Of a stretch of 64,000 bases of DNA, positions 54,926 through 64,000 are shown in pieces (within the stretch, counting starts at the first letter, position 1; every line of letters begins with the position of its first letter). The notes under the pieces were generated by a model, which had not been told where the DNA came from, searched no databases, and saw nothing but the letters and a program-made list of their open reading frames with translations. The stretch is from Xanthomonas hortorum pv. pelargonii (lineage in GTDB: Bacteria; Pseudomonadota; Gammaproteobacteria; Xanthomonadales; Xanthomonadaceae). The position numbers were made by a program, and so were the translations under genes. The stretch is taken from the NCBI RefSeq assembly GCF_024499015.1, contig NZ_CP098604.1:1426001-1490000 (forward strand), in the 5' to 3' direction.

Positions 54926-57900
54926 CGGCGTGCCCTGCACGCTTGCGCTTGCAGCTGCGACATCAGCGACCGCGTCGATCTGCGCAGCCGCCGCAACCGC
55001 AGGCACCGATGCAGTGCGCAGCGACGCCGTGCGTGCAGCCGTGCTGCCCGTTGCGGTGCCACCACGTGCATCGAGCTCGTTGACCTTGCTGTCCAACGCG
55101 GTCAGTGCAGCACCGACGTTGTTGTAGCTGGCACCTTGAATCACATAGGTCGGCGCAACGAACACGCCTTGCGCACCGATCGCCGCACCACCACCGAGGA
55201 AGCTGGCCGCATTGCTGAGCGACTGGAACAACTGCCCGCCGTTGATCGCATCGGTGCTGGCAGTAGCAATCGCGCCGCTGCCCACATTGACGATGCGACG
55301 GGTGGCCGGACCACCGCGGCCATCGCCGCTGCCCACCGACACCACATTGGCGTCATAGGTGCGCGAACCGGAGCCCAAGGCCACCGAATCGGCGCCGCTG
55401 GCACCGGCGTTGGCACCGAGCGCCACCGCATTGCTGCCGCTCTGGCGCACGAAGGAGTTGTAGCCCAGCGCCACGCCGTTTTCGCCGATGGAATTGGTCT
55501 GACGGCCCATTGCGGTGCTGTTGACGCCGCTGGCACTGCTGTCCACACCCAGCGCACTGGCACCGGTCGCCGACGCCCGGCTGCCGGAGGCAATGGCAAC
55601 GCTGCGCGCGCCGCTGGCGCTGGCACCTGCACCGACCGCACTGCTGCGATCACCGGTTGCCGAGGCCACGCCTTCACCGGTGGTTTGCACCATGCCGTTG
55701 GTGGTCTGCACATCGGCGGCCAGGGAATCCAACTGGCCCTTGTTGACCGCATCGGTGGCGGCCTGGCCGTCGCTGACATTGACGATGCGACGCGTGGCCG
55801 GACCGCCGCGGCCATTGCCGCTGCCGATCGACACCGTGTCGGCCTCATACGTGCGCGAGCCCGAGCCCAACGCCACCGAATCGGCGCCGGTTGCGCCGGC
55901 ATTGGCACCGAGCGCCACACCGTTGACCGCGCTTTGGCGCACGAACGCGTTGTAGCCCACAGCCACCGCATTTTCGCCAATCACATTGACCTGACGACCG
56001 ACACCGGTGCTGTTGATGCCGGTCGCCGACGCGTCCACACCGATGACGCTGGCACCGATCGCGTCGGCACGGCTGCCGCCACCCAATGCCAGCGTGTTGT
56101 CGGCCAGTGCTGCGGCGCTTTGACCCAATGCGGTGGCGTTGACGCCATCGGCGTACGAATTCCAGCCGATCGCGGTGGTGTAGTCGGCCGTGGCCCACGC
56201 ACCCGCACCGAATGCCGCAGCGCCGGTGCCGGAAGCACGCGCCGGGATGAACCCGAAGAACGTGCTGCCACCGACGGCCACGCTTTCTTCGCCGGTGGCT
56301 TCGCTGAATTCACCCACCGCCACGGCGCTGGCACCAGAGGCCAGCGCTGCGGCACCGACTGCCGTGCTGTAGTCGCTGGACGCAACCGCGCCATAGCCCA
56401 GTGCCGACGACAGCCTGCCGCTGGACTCGCTGTACCCGCCCAACGCGGTGCTGCCGACATTGGAAGAAGCACTGCGGAAACCGACTGCGGTTGCCTGGTT
56501 GTCGGAGGCCACCGCTTCGCTGCCGAGTGCGGTGGTGTAGGTCGAAATCGCCTGCGCGCCGGCACCGTTTGCGGTGGCGCCAATGTCGCTGGCCAAGGCA
56601 TTGCTGCCGATGGCGCTGCTGTTTTCGCCGGTCGCCTGGGCATTGTTGCCAAGCGCCGCTGCGCCGATTCCGCTGGCCAAGGCGCTTACGCCGAGCGCCG
56701 TTGCGTTATCGGCAACCGCTTGCGCGCCTGCACCCAACGCCGTGGTGCCGGTGCCGGTGGCATTGGCGCCCTCGCCTGCAGCCAATGCGTTGTCGCCTTC
56801 CACGTAGGCACCGGCGTCGCTGTCATCGCTGCCGCTGGCCTTGAAGTACTTGCTGGTGGATTCAGCGGTTTCGGCCACTGCGGTGAGCTGGTCCAGATTC
56901 ACCGCATCGGTGCCTTGCGTACCGGCAGCCACGTTGGTGATCTGCCGCTCGTTGCCGGTGCTGCCCACCGACACTGCGAAATCGCGATCGGCCACCGAAT
57001 CGGCGCCCAGTGCCACGCTGCTTTCGCCGGTGGATTCGGCAAAATTGCCCAGCGCAGTGCTGTTGAGGCCCGGCGCCCATGCGGCGCCGCCGAGTGCGGT
57101 GGAGAAGTCGCCGGACGCCTCGGTCGGCAACAAGCCGAGCAATGCGCCACCGACCGACACGCTGTTGTAGCCGCTGGCCACACTGCCCTGGCCGGCCGCC
57201 AGACTGTAGGTGCCCGATGCGGTTGCATCGCCACCCACCGCCACGCTGCTGGAGCCGCTGGCGGTGCTGAAATTACCCAGCGCGGTGCTGTTGAAACCGG
57301 TCGCGCTGGAATAGCCGCCCAGTGCGGTGGAGTAATTGGCGCTGGCCTCGGCGCCGAACCCGAAGGCGGCCGCGCTGGTGCCATCGGCAATGCTTTCCGC
57401 GCCGACTGCCGTGGCCGAGTCGCCACTGGCGCTGGCGAAGTAACCCAGTGCCGTGGTTTCGCTGCCATTGGCAACGCTCAACGCACCGGCCGCCAGCGAT
57501 CCATCGCCAGACGCATCTGCCGCTGCACCCAACGCGGTGCTCTGCGCACCCGCTGCCGCGCTCTCGCCGCCCACCGCCACCGCATAGTCGCCGCTGGCCT
57601 GGCTGTAGGCACCGCTGGACACGCTGCCAAACCCGCTGGCCGCCGCGTTGTAGCCCGATGCAGTGGCAAACTGCGCAGTGGCGCTGGCGCCGCTGCCCAC
57701 TGCCAATGCACCGGTACCGATCGCCTGACTGCTGGAACCGAACGCGCTGCTGTAATCGCCCTCGGCAGTGGCGTTGGAACCGGCAGCAGTGGCGTCTTCG
57801 CCCTGCGCATCGGCCGTGCCGGCGCCGGTGCCGGTGTACAGACGCGCGGTGGTTTCTGCGGTTTCACCGACCGCGTTGAGCTGGTCCAGGTTCACCGCAT

Positions 57901-60709
57901 CGGTGCCCTCGGTACCGGCGGCAACATTGGTGATCTGACGTTCGCCACCGGCGTTGCCTACCGACACCGTGTTGGCGCGATCGGCGACCGCGCCAACACC
58001 CAGCGCAACGCTGTTGTCGACTGCGGTCCGCGCACCGTCGCCGATCGCAATGCTGCGATTGCCTTCGACGAAGGCCTCCGCGCCAATCGCCAGAGTGCTA
58101 TCGCCATAGCCAACCGCGTTCGAGCCGAGAGCGATCGAACGCGCACCGGCCGTATAAGCGTTGTCGCCGATGGCGATGGAGAGGTCACCACCGGCAGAGG
58201 CGGTAATACCGAGCGCAACGCTGCGGTTGCCGTACGCGGTGCTTTCTGCACCCACCGAGGTGCTGGTGTCGCCCCACGCGACGCTGGCAAACCCCAGCGC
58301 GGTGGATTCGAGACCATTGGCGATGCTTTCAAACCCGATCGCAGTGCCGCCACGCCCGTTGGCCACGCTGGTCCCGCCGATGGCAGTGCCGTAGAAGCCG
58401 GTCGCCGTGCTGTCGGCGCCCAACGCGGTGGAGTACCGATCGCTGGCAACGCTGTTGAAGCCGATCGCAGTGGCGTTGTTGAAGTTCGCATTTGCGCCGC
58501 TACCAATCGCAGTGGTGCCCAGCGCAGACGCCTGACTGCTCGAACCAAGCGCAACGCTGTCATCGCCCGACGCATTGCTGGATCCGCCCAGCGCGACGGT
58601 GCGCTCACCGAAAGCACTGCTGCCAGCACCAATGGCGGTGGATGCGGTACCGCCGGCAGCGGCATTGGAACCGAACGCAGCGCTGTCCTCACCGAACGCC
58701 ACGCTTGCTCCGCCGACCGCGGTGCTGGTGTCGCCAAACGCCACGCTCCCCGCACCCAGCGCGGTGGAGTCGGCACCGTTGGCGATGCTCTCGTAACCGA
58801 GCGCGGTGGCGCCGCTGCCGGTTGCCAGACTGGCGCCGCCAATCGCCGTGCCGAACTCGCCCGATGCGCTGCTGTCAGCGCCGAGCGCAGTGGCGTAATC
58901 GGCCACTGCAGTGCTGTTGAAACCGAGCGCGGTTGCATTGTCGACAGCAGCGATCGCGCCGCTACCGATCGCAGTGGTGCCCTGCGCCGTTGCGGAGCTG
59001 GTCGAACCGAATGCAGCGCTGTAGTCGCCGGTTGCCGATGCGTTGGAACCGGCCGCAACGCTGTCGATGCCTTCGGCAATCGCGGTGCCGTCACCCGTGG
59101 CGACGAACGTGCGCGCAGTGGTGTCGGCAACCTCGGACACGGCAGTGAGCTGATCGAGATTCACCGCATCGGTGCCTTCGGTGCCGGCAGCGACGCTGGT
59201 GATCTGACGCTCATCGCCGGCCGCGCCGACCGACACGGTATTGGCGCGCGTGGCCACCGAGTTGGCACCCAACGCAACCGAGTTGGCGCCGCGTGCGGTG
59301 CTGTAATAGCCCAGCGCCGTGCTCAATTCACCGCTGGCCCAGGATTCCGGGCCGACCGCAGTGGCGCCTTCGCCAGGTGCGTAGGCGAAGTAACCCACCG
59401 CTGTGGCTTCGGTGCCGGAGGCTTCGCTGAGCGTGCCCACCGCCGTGGTGTAGGTGCCCGACGCGATCGCACCGGCGCCGAGCGCGGTGGACGCTTCGCC
59501 GCTGGCTTGGGTCTGCACGAAGAAACCCAGGCCTGGAATGTAATCGACCGGACCGCCGACCGCAGTGCTGCTGGTGCCGCTGGCGCTGGTCTGCGTGCCC
59601 ACCGCGGTGGCGTAATCGCCGGCCGCATTGGCAACCGCACCGAACGCGGAGGATTGCGCACCAGCCGCATACGCACCGACGCCGAACGACGATGCAGCAA
59701 ATCCATCGGCATTGGCGCTGGCGCCCACTGCGGTTCCGCCGACGCCGGCACTGGTGGCGCCGGTCTCCACCGGCACCCCGCCGTTGGTGATCAACGGCTG
59801 GCCATCTTCGTCCACCGCAGCGCCGCCAACGGCCACGCTGCCCGGGCCATTGGCCTGTGCGTTGTGGCCGAATGCTGCGCTGTTCTGCCCGGAGGCAAGC
59901 GCATTGGCGCCCACGGCGGTGGCGTTGTCGGCCACGGCATTGGCACCGGTTCCCAGCGCGGTTGTCGCCGTGCCCACCGCATTGGCCGCATCGCCGGCAG
60001 CCAGTGCGCTGTCGCCTTCGACATACGCGCCGACGCTGTCTTCGCCGGGGGTTGCCTTGAAGAACGTTGCGGTGTCGTCGGCCACATCGGCCACGTCCTG
60101 CAACTGCGCCAGGTTGACCGCGTCGGTGGCGTTGACGCCGGCGCTGACATTGGTGATGCGGCGCGTGGCCGGGCCGCCGCCGCCATTGCCGCTGCCGACC
60201 GACACCACGTCGTCTTCGTGGGTACGCGAGCCTGCGCCCAGCGCCACCGAGTTGGCACCGGTCACGCCGGCATTGGCGCCGAGCGCCACGCCGTTTTCGC
60301 CGCTCTGGCGCACGAAACTGTTGTAGCCGATGGCCACCGCGTTCTCGCCGATGGCATTGGTCTGGCGCCCGATCGCGCTGCTGTTCACACCGCTGGCGCT
60401 GCTATCGGCGCCGGCTGCCACTGCGCCGGTGGCGCTTGCATGGCTGTTGCTGCCGATGGCGGTGGTCCTGGTGGCGGATGCGGCTGCACCGTCGCCGACT
60501 TCGACCGACTGCGCCATCGCGGAAAGAGGAATGGCGATCCCGGCGCTACCCAGCGCCAGAGCGATCGCGGCGACCAGGCAACGGCTCTGGCGGCGGTCGA
60601 TGAATGCGGCAGTGGTCACTGCTCCCGGGCTATCACCGCTGGCCAGTTCCGATGCCACGGCCCACACGCCCAACGCTTTGTTCCAAACCTTGCGATAAAT
60701 CCGATTCAT
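54149..60709 (-). CDS. Giant trimeric autotransporter adhesin (YadA/XadA type)
   Basis: 2186-aa surface adhesin forming a trimer anchored in the outer membrane. An ESPR-type N-terminus (MNRIYRKVWNKALGVWAVAS) is followed by a signal peptide ending IPLSAMAQ. Then come very many Hep_Hag head repeats of the AxGxxSxAxGxxStA kind. Several neck motifs (NVAAGTEGTDAVNLDQL, also VSDGQAATDAVNKGQL) divide them into modules. A stalk and a C-terminal YadA anchor (MSSAMLNMSASVAGIASQNR, then barrel strands ending GVGAGFGW) complete it. ATG at 60709, with AGGAG about 10 bases upstream. Length is nearly double that reported for classical XadA. Heads are internally repetitive at DNA level, so copy number may vary. 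Confidence 0.93.
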   Translation of the reverse strand: MNRIYRKVWNKALGVWAVASELASGDSPGAVTTAAFIDRRQSRCLVAAIALALGSAGIAIPLSAMAQSVEVGDGAAASATRTTAIGSNSHASATGAVAAGADSSASGVNSSAIGRQTNAIGENAVAIGYNSFVRQSGENGVALGANAGVTGANSVALGAGSRTHEDDVVSVGSGNGGGGPATRRITNVSAGVNATDAVNLAQLQDVADVADDTATFFKATPGEDSVGAYVEGDSALAAGDAANAVGTATTALGTGANAVADNATAVGANALASGQNSAAFGHNAQANGPGSVAVGGAAVDEDGQPLITNGGVPVETGATSAGVGGTAVGASANADGFAASSFGVGAYAAGAQSSAFGAVANAAGDYATAVGTQTSASGTSSTAVGGPVDYIPGLGFFVQTQASGEASTALGAGAIASGTYTTAVGTLSEASGTEATAVGYFAYAPGEGATAVGPESWASGELSTALGYYSTARGANSVALGANSVATRANTVSVGAAGDERQITSVAAGTEGTDAVNLDQLTAVSEVADTTARTFVATGDGTAIAEGIDSVAAGSNASATGDYSAAFGSTSSATAQGTTAIGSGAIAAVDNATALGFNSTAVADYATALGADSSASGEFGTAIGGASLATGSGATALGYESIANGADSTALGAGSVAFGDTSTAVGGASVAFGEDSAAFGSNAAAGGTASTAIGAGSSAFGERTVALGGSSNASGDDSVALGSSSQASALGTTAIGSGANANFNNATAIGFNSVASDRYSTALGADSTATGFYGTAIGGTSVANGRGGTAIGFESIANGLESTALGFASVAWGDTSTSVGAESTAYGNRSVALGITASAGGDLSIAIGDNAYTAGARSIALGSNAVGYGDSTLAIGAEAFVEGNRSIAIGDGARTAVDNSVALGVGAVADRANTVSVGNAGGERQITNVAAGTEGTDAVNLDQLNAVGETAETTARLYTGTGAGTADAQGEDATAAGSNATAEGDYSSAFGSSSQAIGTGALAVGSGASATAQFATASGYNAAASGFGSVSSGAYSQASGDYAVAVGGESAAAGAQSTALGAAADASGDGSLAAGALSVANGSETTALGYFASASGDSATAVGAESIADGTSAAAFGFGAEASANYSTALGGYSSATGFNSTALGNFSTASGSSSVAVGGDATASGTYSLAAGQGSVASGYNSVSVGGALLGLLPTEASGDFSTALGGAAWAPGLNSTALGNFAESTGESSVALGADSVADRDFAVSVGSTGNERQITNVAAGTQGTDAVNLDQLTAVAETAESTSKYFKASGSDDSDAGAYVEGDNALAAGEGANATGTGTTALGAGAQAVADNATALGVSALASGIGAAALGNNAQATGENSSAIGSNALASDIGATANGAGAQAISTYTTALGSEAVASDNQATAVGFRSASSNVGSTALGGYSESSGRLSSALGYGAVASSDYSTAVGAAALASGASAVAVGEFSEATGEESVAVGGSTFFGFIPARASGTGAAAFGAGAWATADYTTAIGWNSYADGVNATALGQSAAALADNTLALGGGSRADAIGASVIGVDASATGINSTGVGRQVNVIGENAVAVGYNAFVRQSAVNGVALGANAGATGADSVALGSGSRTYEADTVSIGSGNGRGGPATRRIVNVSDGQAATDAVNKGQLDSLAADVQTTNGMVQTTGEGVASATGDRSSAVGAGASASGARSVAIASGSRASATGASALGVDSSASGVNSTAMGRQTNSIGENGVALGYNSFVRQSGSNAVALGANAGASGADSVALGSGSRTYDANVVSVGSGDGRGGPATRRIVNVGSGAIATASTDAINGGQLFQSLSNAASFLGGGAAIGAQGVFVAPTYVIQGASYNNVGAALTALDSKVNELDARGGTATGSTAARTASLRTASVPAVAAAAQIDAVADVAAASASVQGTPTAAVVGSITPAATSTAVGTAAVANHVTGTAIGGSAYAHGPNDTAIGSNARVNADGSTAVGANTQIAAVATNAVAMGEGAQVSAASGTAIGQGARASAQGAVALGQGSVADRADTVSVGSVGGERQVANVAAGTRATDAVNRGQLDNGVAAANSYTDSRYSAMADSFESYQGDIEDRLRRQNRRLDRQGAMSSAMLNMSASVAGIASQNRVGAGVGFQNGESALSVGYQRAISPRATVTVGGALSGDDSSIGVGAGFGW

Positions 60710-61253
60710 CGACGCACGACTCCTGAAGTTTGGGACTGGTTTTGTTGGCGAACACCCACCATCGAACGGCCTTCCAGCCATGCGATTCCCCTGGTGATTG
60801 GCGCCATGTGCCTAACGGCGGTGGGCGGCTTGCGCTTGCACCCTGGATAGTCAAAAAGTGAACGCTACCCAACCATAGAACTGAGCGAAGTGTTAACAGC
60901 GCTCAAATCGGGCGTCAAGTTTTTGACGAAAAGCGAAGTTAAGTGTGTTTTTCATCACGCTTCTGTTTGCTTTTATTATTTTTTTGATAAATCTTTGGAA
61001 AACAGCGACCTAGATCATGTCTCGCAAGACATTTCTAAGCTGAATACGCATGTCCAAAGCAGACAAAAAAGCCCGCTGGCGGGTCGCCAGCAGGCTTGGT
61101 TGCGCAAAAATCAGATGCGAAATGCGTCAGCGGGCAGACCAGCGCTCCCCACGCTGGCAAACCGGTGCCACATAGGCGCGGTACCGGCCGCTTTTCAGCT
61201 GGATTGCGCCAGGGAAATGACGGAATGCCGCCGGTACGCCCTGATGCGTCAGA
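60710..61253. other. Low-GC intergenic region upstream of adhesin 1
   Basis: 544 bases without a gene, including a strikingly AT-rich stretch (about 60885-61020) in an otherwise GC-rich window. It should carry the promoter for the leftward adhesin gene. The right part holds the terminator of the second subtilase (61063-61098). The AT-rich block could be a site for nucleoid proteins such as H-NS/MvaT-like factors (inference). Confidence 0.55.
61063..61098 (-). terminator. Rho-independent terminator of the second subtilase gene
   Basis: On the minus strand AAGCCTGCTGGCG, a short ACC loop, then CGCCAGCGGGCTTTTTTG: a strong stem with a T run. It lies about 155 bases past the protease stop codon. 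Confidence 0.85.
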
Positions 61254-63137
61254 TCACTGACGCGCCAGCAGGCTCACCCCGTCGAATTCGGTACCGTCGA
61301 GCTTGAGGATGTAGGTGCCGGTGCGCGGCGCGGTGAAGCGCACGGTCTGGCTGGTGCCACTGCGTGTGGAGGCACCGTCGTTGTCGGTGGCGCTGGGCTC
61401 ACGCCCGAACGCCACATACAAGCCTGCCTGCCCGCTGCCACCGAAGCTGATGAAACTCAGCACCGCACCCGCGCTCGCCTCGAAGGTAAACAACCCGCTG
61501 TCGCCGGCCAGGTTGGACAGCCCACGCTCGGGCACGCTGTTACGCAGAGGTTGCGCATCCACCTGGCACCCCACGTCTCCCGCATCGCAACGGCGCAGCG
61601 CGCGATCAACGGCAGCCCCCGCATCCACGATGCCGCTACCGGCCGGCGTGGCCAGCGGTATCTGCACCGGGAACGCGCGTGCACTGCGCTTGAGCAAACG
61701 CTCCAATGCCGCCGGTGTCAGCGGCGCCTTGCCATCGGCGATCAACGCGCTTTGCACCAGCGCCGCAGTGCCGGCCACGTGTGGCGATGCCATGGAGGTG
61801 CCGGCAAATCCGGGGCCGATGTACGTGAACTGGCCGGAAGTCGGCGTAGTTGCTCCGGTGTAACCGGTCTGCCAGATCCAGCTGCCGATCGGGCCGTCGT
61901 ACAAGGTGTCGGTTTCCAGATCGCGTGCGCCACCGCCGGGTGCAGCCAGATCGATCAAACTGCCGAAATTGCTGTAATACGCCAGGCCACCAGTCAGGCG
62001 GGTAGCCGCCACCGACACCACGTTTGCGCAGTTGGCCGGTACTGCGCTGGACACATCCGAGCCACCGTTGCCGGCCGCCACCACCACGGTGGTGCCGCGC
62101 GAAACCGCACCGTTGATCGCCGCCTGCATGGCCGAATCGCAGGGCCCGAATCCACCCAGGCTAATGTTGATGATTTCGGCCGGCTCGCGATTGTCCGGCA
62201 CGCCCTCCACATGCCCGCCGGATGCCCACACGATGGCATCGGTGATGTCGGAAAACGAGCCGCCGCAATGACCGAGAACGCGCACCGGCAGCACCTTGGC
62301 CTTGTAGGCAACACCGGCACCGCCAATGGCGTTGCCGGTGGCTTCGGCAATCGTGCCGGCCACGTGCGTGCCGTGCCAGGAACTGTCGCGAGCGGCTGAA
62401 AAAATACCGCATTCGCCGTCCGTTGCTTCCCAATCGCCATAATCCAACGCACCCGGCACGCGCGCATTGGTGGCGCGTCGCGAGGTGTCGGCATTGCTGA
62501 TGAAGTCGTAGCCCTGCAGCAGATTGCCGGCAAGATCCGGATGCGCCGGCAGGATGCCGGTGTCGATCACCGCCACCACCACGCCCTCGCCTTGGGCAGT
62601 GGCCCAGGCCGCCGGCGCATCGATGCCACCGACCGGATCGGTGAGATGCCATTGATTGGTCGCCAGCAGCGGGTCGTTGGGCAAGCTGCCGCCGCTGCTT
62701 TGCAACCGATAGGCGCGTGCATCGATTTGCGCATATTCCACCGCAGGATCCGATTGCAACTCGCGCACCAGGCGGTCGGCGTCGCTGCGGCTGAGTTGTG
62801 CGGGCAGCTTGATCAACTCGCTCCCCACTGCCAACGTGCGCACAAACGTGGGCACGGCCGCCTTGCCGCTGCGTGCCGCCGGTGCCAGCTGCACTGCCGC
62901 GCGCGATGCCGCTGCAGTGATCGTGGCCGCCGATGCACTGCCAACGCTGCGCGCAGTCACTTTGCCGCTGCGATATTTGACGATGATGCCGTCGACCGGC
63001 GCATCGCGCATGGCTTGCTGACGTTGCGCAGCGCTCACACTGGAATCCAACGTGGCGGCAGCGGCAATGCCGCTACCGAGCGAAAATACAGCGCTGCAGG
63101 CGATGGCAAGAGTCCGGGAACGATGGTTCTGAATCAC
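61254..63137 (-). CDS. Secreted subtilisin-like serine protease (S8), intact paralogue
   Basis: 627-aa exported serine protease. GTG at 63137 (with GAGGA upstream) gives a signal peptide IQNHRSRTLAIACSAVFSLG then SGIAAAATL. A propeptide precedes the S8 domain, with Asp in VVAVIDTGILPAHPDL, His in WHGTHVAGT, Asn in AAGNGGSD and Ser in GTSMASPHVAGT. A C-terminal PPC domain ends EFDGVSLLARQ. Closely related throughout to the protease at 52041-53920, including the sequence around the start. It sits directly downstream of the second adhesin gene (92 bases after its stop), so they may be co-transcribed. Confidence 0.93.
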   Translation of the reverse strand: MIQNHRSRTLAIACSAVFSLGSGIAAAATLDSSVSAAQRQQAMRDAPVDGIIVKYRSGKVTARSVGSASAATITAAASRAAVQLAPAARSGKAAVPTFVRTLAVGSELIKLPAQLSRSDADRLVRELQSDPAVEYAQIDARAYRLQSSGGSLPNDPLLATNQWHLTDPVGGIDAPAAWATAQGEGVVVAVIDTGILPAHPDLAGNLLQGYDFISNADTSRRATNARVPGALDYGDWEATDGECGIFSAARDSSWHGTHVAGTIAEATGNAIGGAGVAYKAKVLPVRVLGHCGGSFSDITDAIVWASGGHVEGVPDNREPAEIINISLGGFGPCDSAMQAAINGAVSRGTTVVVAAGNGGSDVSSAVPANCANVVSVAATRLTGGLAYYSNFGSLIDLAAPGGGARDLETDTLYDGPIGSWIWQTGYTGATTPTSGQFTYIGPGFAGTSMASPHVAGTAALVQSALIADGKAPLTPAALERLLKRSARAFPVQIPLATPAGSGIVDAGAAVDRALRRCDAGDVGCQVDAQPLRNSVPERGLSNLAGDSGLFTFEASAGAVLSFISFGGSGQAGLYVAFGREPSATDNDGASTRSGTSQTVRFTAPRTGTYILKLDGTEFDGVSLLARQ

Positions 63138-63229
63138 GATGAAGTCCTCTTCAAGATGAAATGCAACAACGAATGAGTGAGCGCGCAGCTGCCGCACACG
63201 CAGCAGCTGCGAGATGCATGCAATGCGCG

Positions 63230-64000
63230 TTACCAGCCGAAACCGGCACCCACGCCGATCGAGCTGTCGTCGCCACTGAGTGCGCCGCCCACCGTCACCG
63301 TGGCGCGCGGGCTGATGGCACGCTGATACCCCACCGACAACGCCGACTCGCCGTTCTGGAAACCGACGCCGGCACCGACGCGGTTTTGCGAGGCGATACC
63401 GGCCACGCTGGCGGACATGTTCAACATCGCCGAGCTCATCGCGCCCTGACGATCCAGGCGACGGTTCTGCCGACGCAGGCGGTCTTCGATATCGCCCTGG
63501 TAGCTTTCGAAGCTGTCGGCCATCGCGCTGTAGCGGCTGTCGGTGTAGCTGTTGGCAGCGGCAACGCCGTTGTCCAGCTGCCCCCTGTTGACCGCATCGG
63601 TGGCACGCGTACCGGCCGCCACATTGGCCACCTGCCGCTCACCGCCAACGCTACCCACCGACACCGTGTCGGCACGATCGGCGACCGAGCCCTGGCCGAG
63701 TGCAACTGCACCCTGCGCACTGGCACGTGCGCCCTGGCCAATCGCCGTGCCCGATGCCGCACTGACCTGCGCGCCTTCGCCCATCGCCACCGCATTGGTC
63801 GCCACCGCCGCAATCTGCGTGTTGGCGCCCACCGCCGTGCTGCCATCGGCATTGACGCGTGCATTGCTGCCGATCGCAGTGTCGTTGGGACCATGCGCAT
63901 ACGCGCTGCCGCCGATTGCAGTACCGGTCACGTGGTTGGCCACGGCCGCCGTGCCCACTGCAGTGGACGTTGCGGCCGGCGTGATGCTGCCGACCTCTGC
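63230..64000 (-). CDS. Second trimeric autotransporter adhesin (C-terminal part only)
   Basis: At least 257 codons of a second YadA-type adhesin whose N-terminus is beyond the window. The visible part has last head repeats (GQGARASAQGAVALGQGSVA), a neck (RQVANVAAGTRATDAVNRGQ), a coiled stalk (SYTDSRYSAMADSFESYQGD) and the membrane anchor ending GVGAGFGW. The protein is virtually identical to the end of adhesin 1. The frame is open to base 64000 and continues to match adhesin 1 there (VGSITPAATSTAVGTAA). Confidence 0.92.
   Translation of the reverse strand, partial: AEVGSITPAATSTAVGTAAVANHVTGTAIGGSAYAHGPNDTAIGSNARVNADGSTAVGANTQIAAVATNAVAMGEGAQVSAASGTAIGQGARASAQGAVALGQGSVADRADTVSVGSVGGERQVANVAAGTRATDAVNRGQLDNGVAAANSYTDSRYSAMADSFESYQGDIEDRLRRQNRRLDRQGAMSSAMLNMSASVAGIASQNRVGAGVGFQNGESALSVGYQRAISPRATVTVGGALSGDDSSIGVGAGFGW

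Noticed and set aside
53936..60850. A 2304-codon open frame on the plus strand opposite adhesin 1
   Set aside because: It is the antisense shadow of the repetitive, GC-rich adhesin gene. The product is a His/Arg/Ala-rich repeat without domains, signal or start context, while the minus frame gives a perfect trimeric autotransporter.
1..64000. tRNA or rRNA genes and complete insertion sequences
   Set aside because: No cloverleaf with a T-loop GGTTCGANTCC, no rRNA segments, and no transposase gene with terminal repeats were recognised on either strand.

Overview
The window is chromosomal, GC-rich DNA from a Xanthomonas-type gammaproteobacterium. The main evidence is the xps type II secretion operon in its Xanthomonas order (E-F-G-H-I-J-K-L-M-N-D), a large XadA/YadA-type adhesin, an Ax21-family outer membrane protein, a xag-like exopolysaccharide cluster and many short intergenic repeats. 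The species cannot be fixed from this sequence. No rRNA, tRNA, CRISPR array, prophage or complete insertion sequence was recognised. Most genes lie on the minus strand.

Layout: 1-7982 is the potassium-uptake operon kdpF-A-B-C-D-E (minus; kdpE is cut by the window edge). 8894-10474 is a secreted CocE/NonD-type hydrolase. 10948-20538 is a vitamin and one-carbon block: glyA, nrdR, a GNAT acetyltransferase, ribD, an FMN riboswitch, ribE, a ribB/RibBX gene, ribH, nusB and thiL. An Ax21-like gene on the plus strand and two repeat elements interrupt it. 20735-27778 holds an RcnB-like protein, ettA, def, a secreted two-gene metalloprotease unit and pncB. 27951-34179 is an exopolysaccharide cluster: lipoprotein glycosidase-like protein, polytopic membrane protein, NfrB-like glycosyltransferase with an MshEN-like N-terminus, outer-membrane protein and a further GT2. 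34575-39578 (plus) is an uptake cluster: APH-fold kinase, TonB-dependent receptor, PnuC-like transporter and GntR regulator. 40139-51923 is the xps operon with a trailing glycosyltransferase-like gene. 52041-64000 is a duplicated module of giant trimeric autotransporter plus subtilisin-like protease.

How the parts fit: the Xps machine exports degradative enzymes across the outer membrane. The adjacent signal-peptide-bearing subtilases, the PA-domain metalloprotease and the CocE hydrolase are plausible substrates. The adhesins and the xag-like polysaccharide would serve attachment. The kdp, TonB/PnuC, rib, thi and pncB genes serve ion and cofactor supply.

Three genes (nrdR, the xagA-like gene and the first subtilase) carry apparent single-base frameshifts near their 5' ends. 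These are either sequencing errors or real lesions. The most unusual non-coding content is (i) a composite palindromic element of about 210-350 bp present in four copies, (ii) a family of 7-bp-period GGGAATC/GGGGATT arrays, several as inverted pairs, one of which encodes the C-terminus of KdpC, and (iii) a 17-bp dispersed motif. The most interesting genic content is the adhesin/subtilase module duplication and the APH-TonB-PnuC-GntR cluster of unknown substrate.
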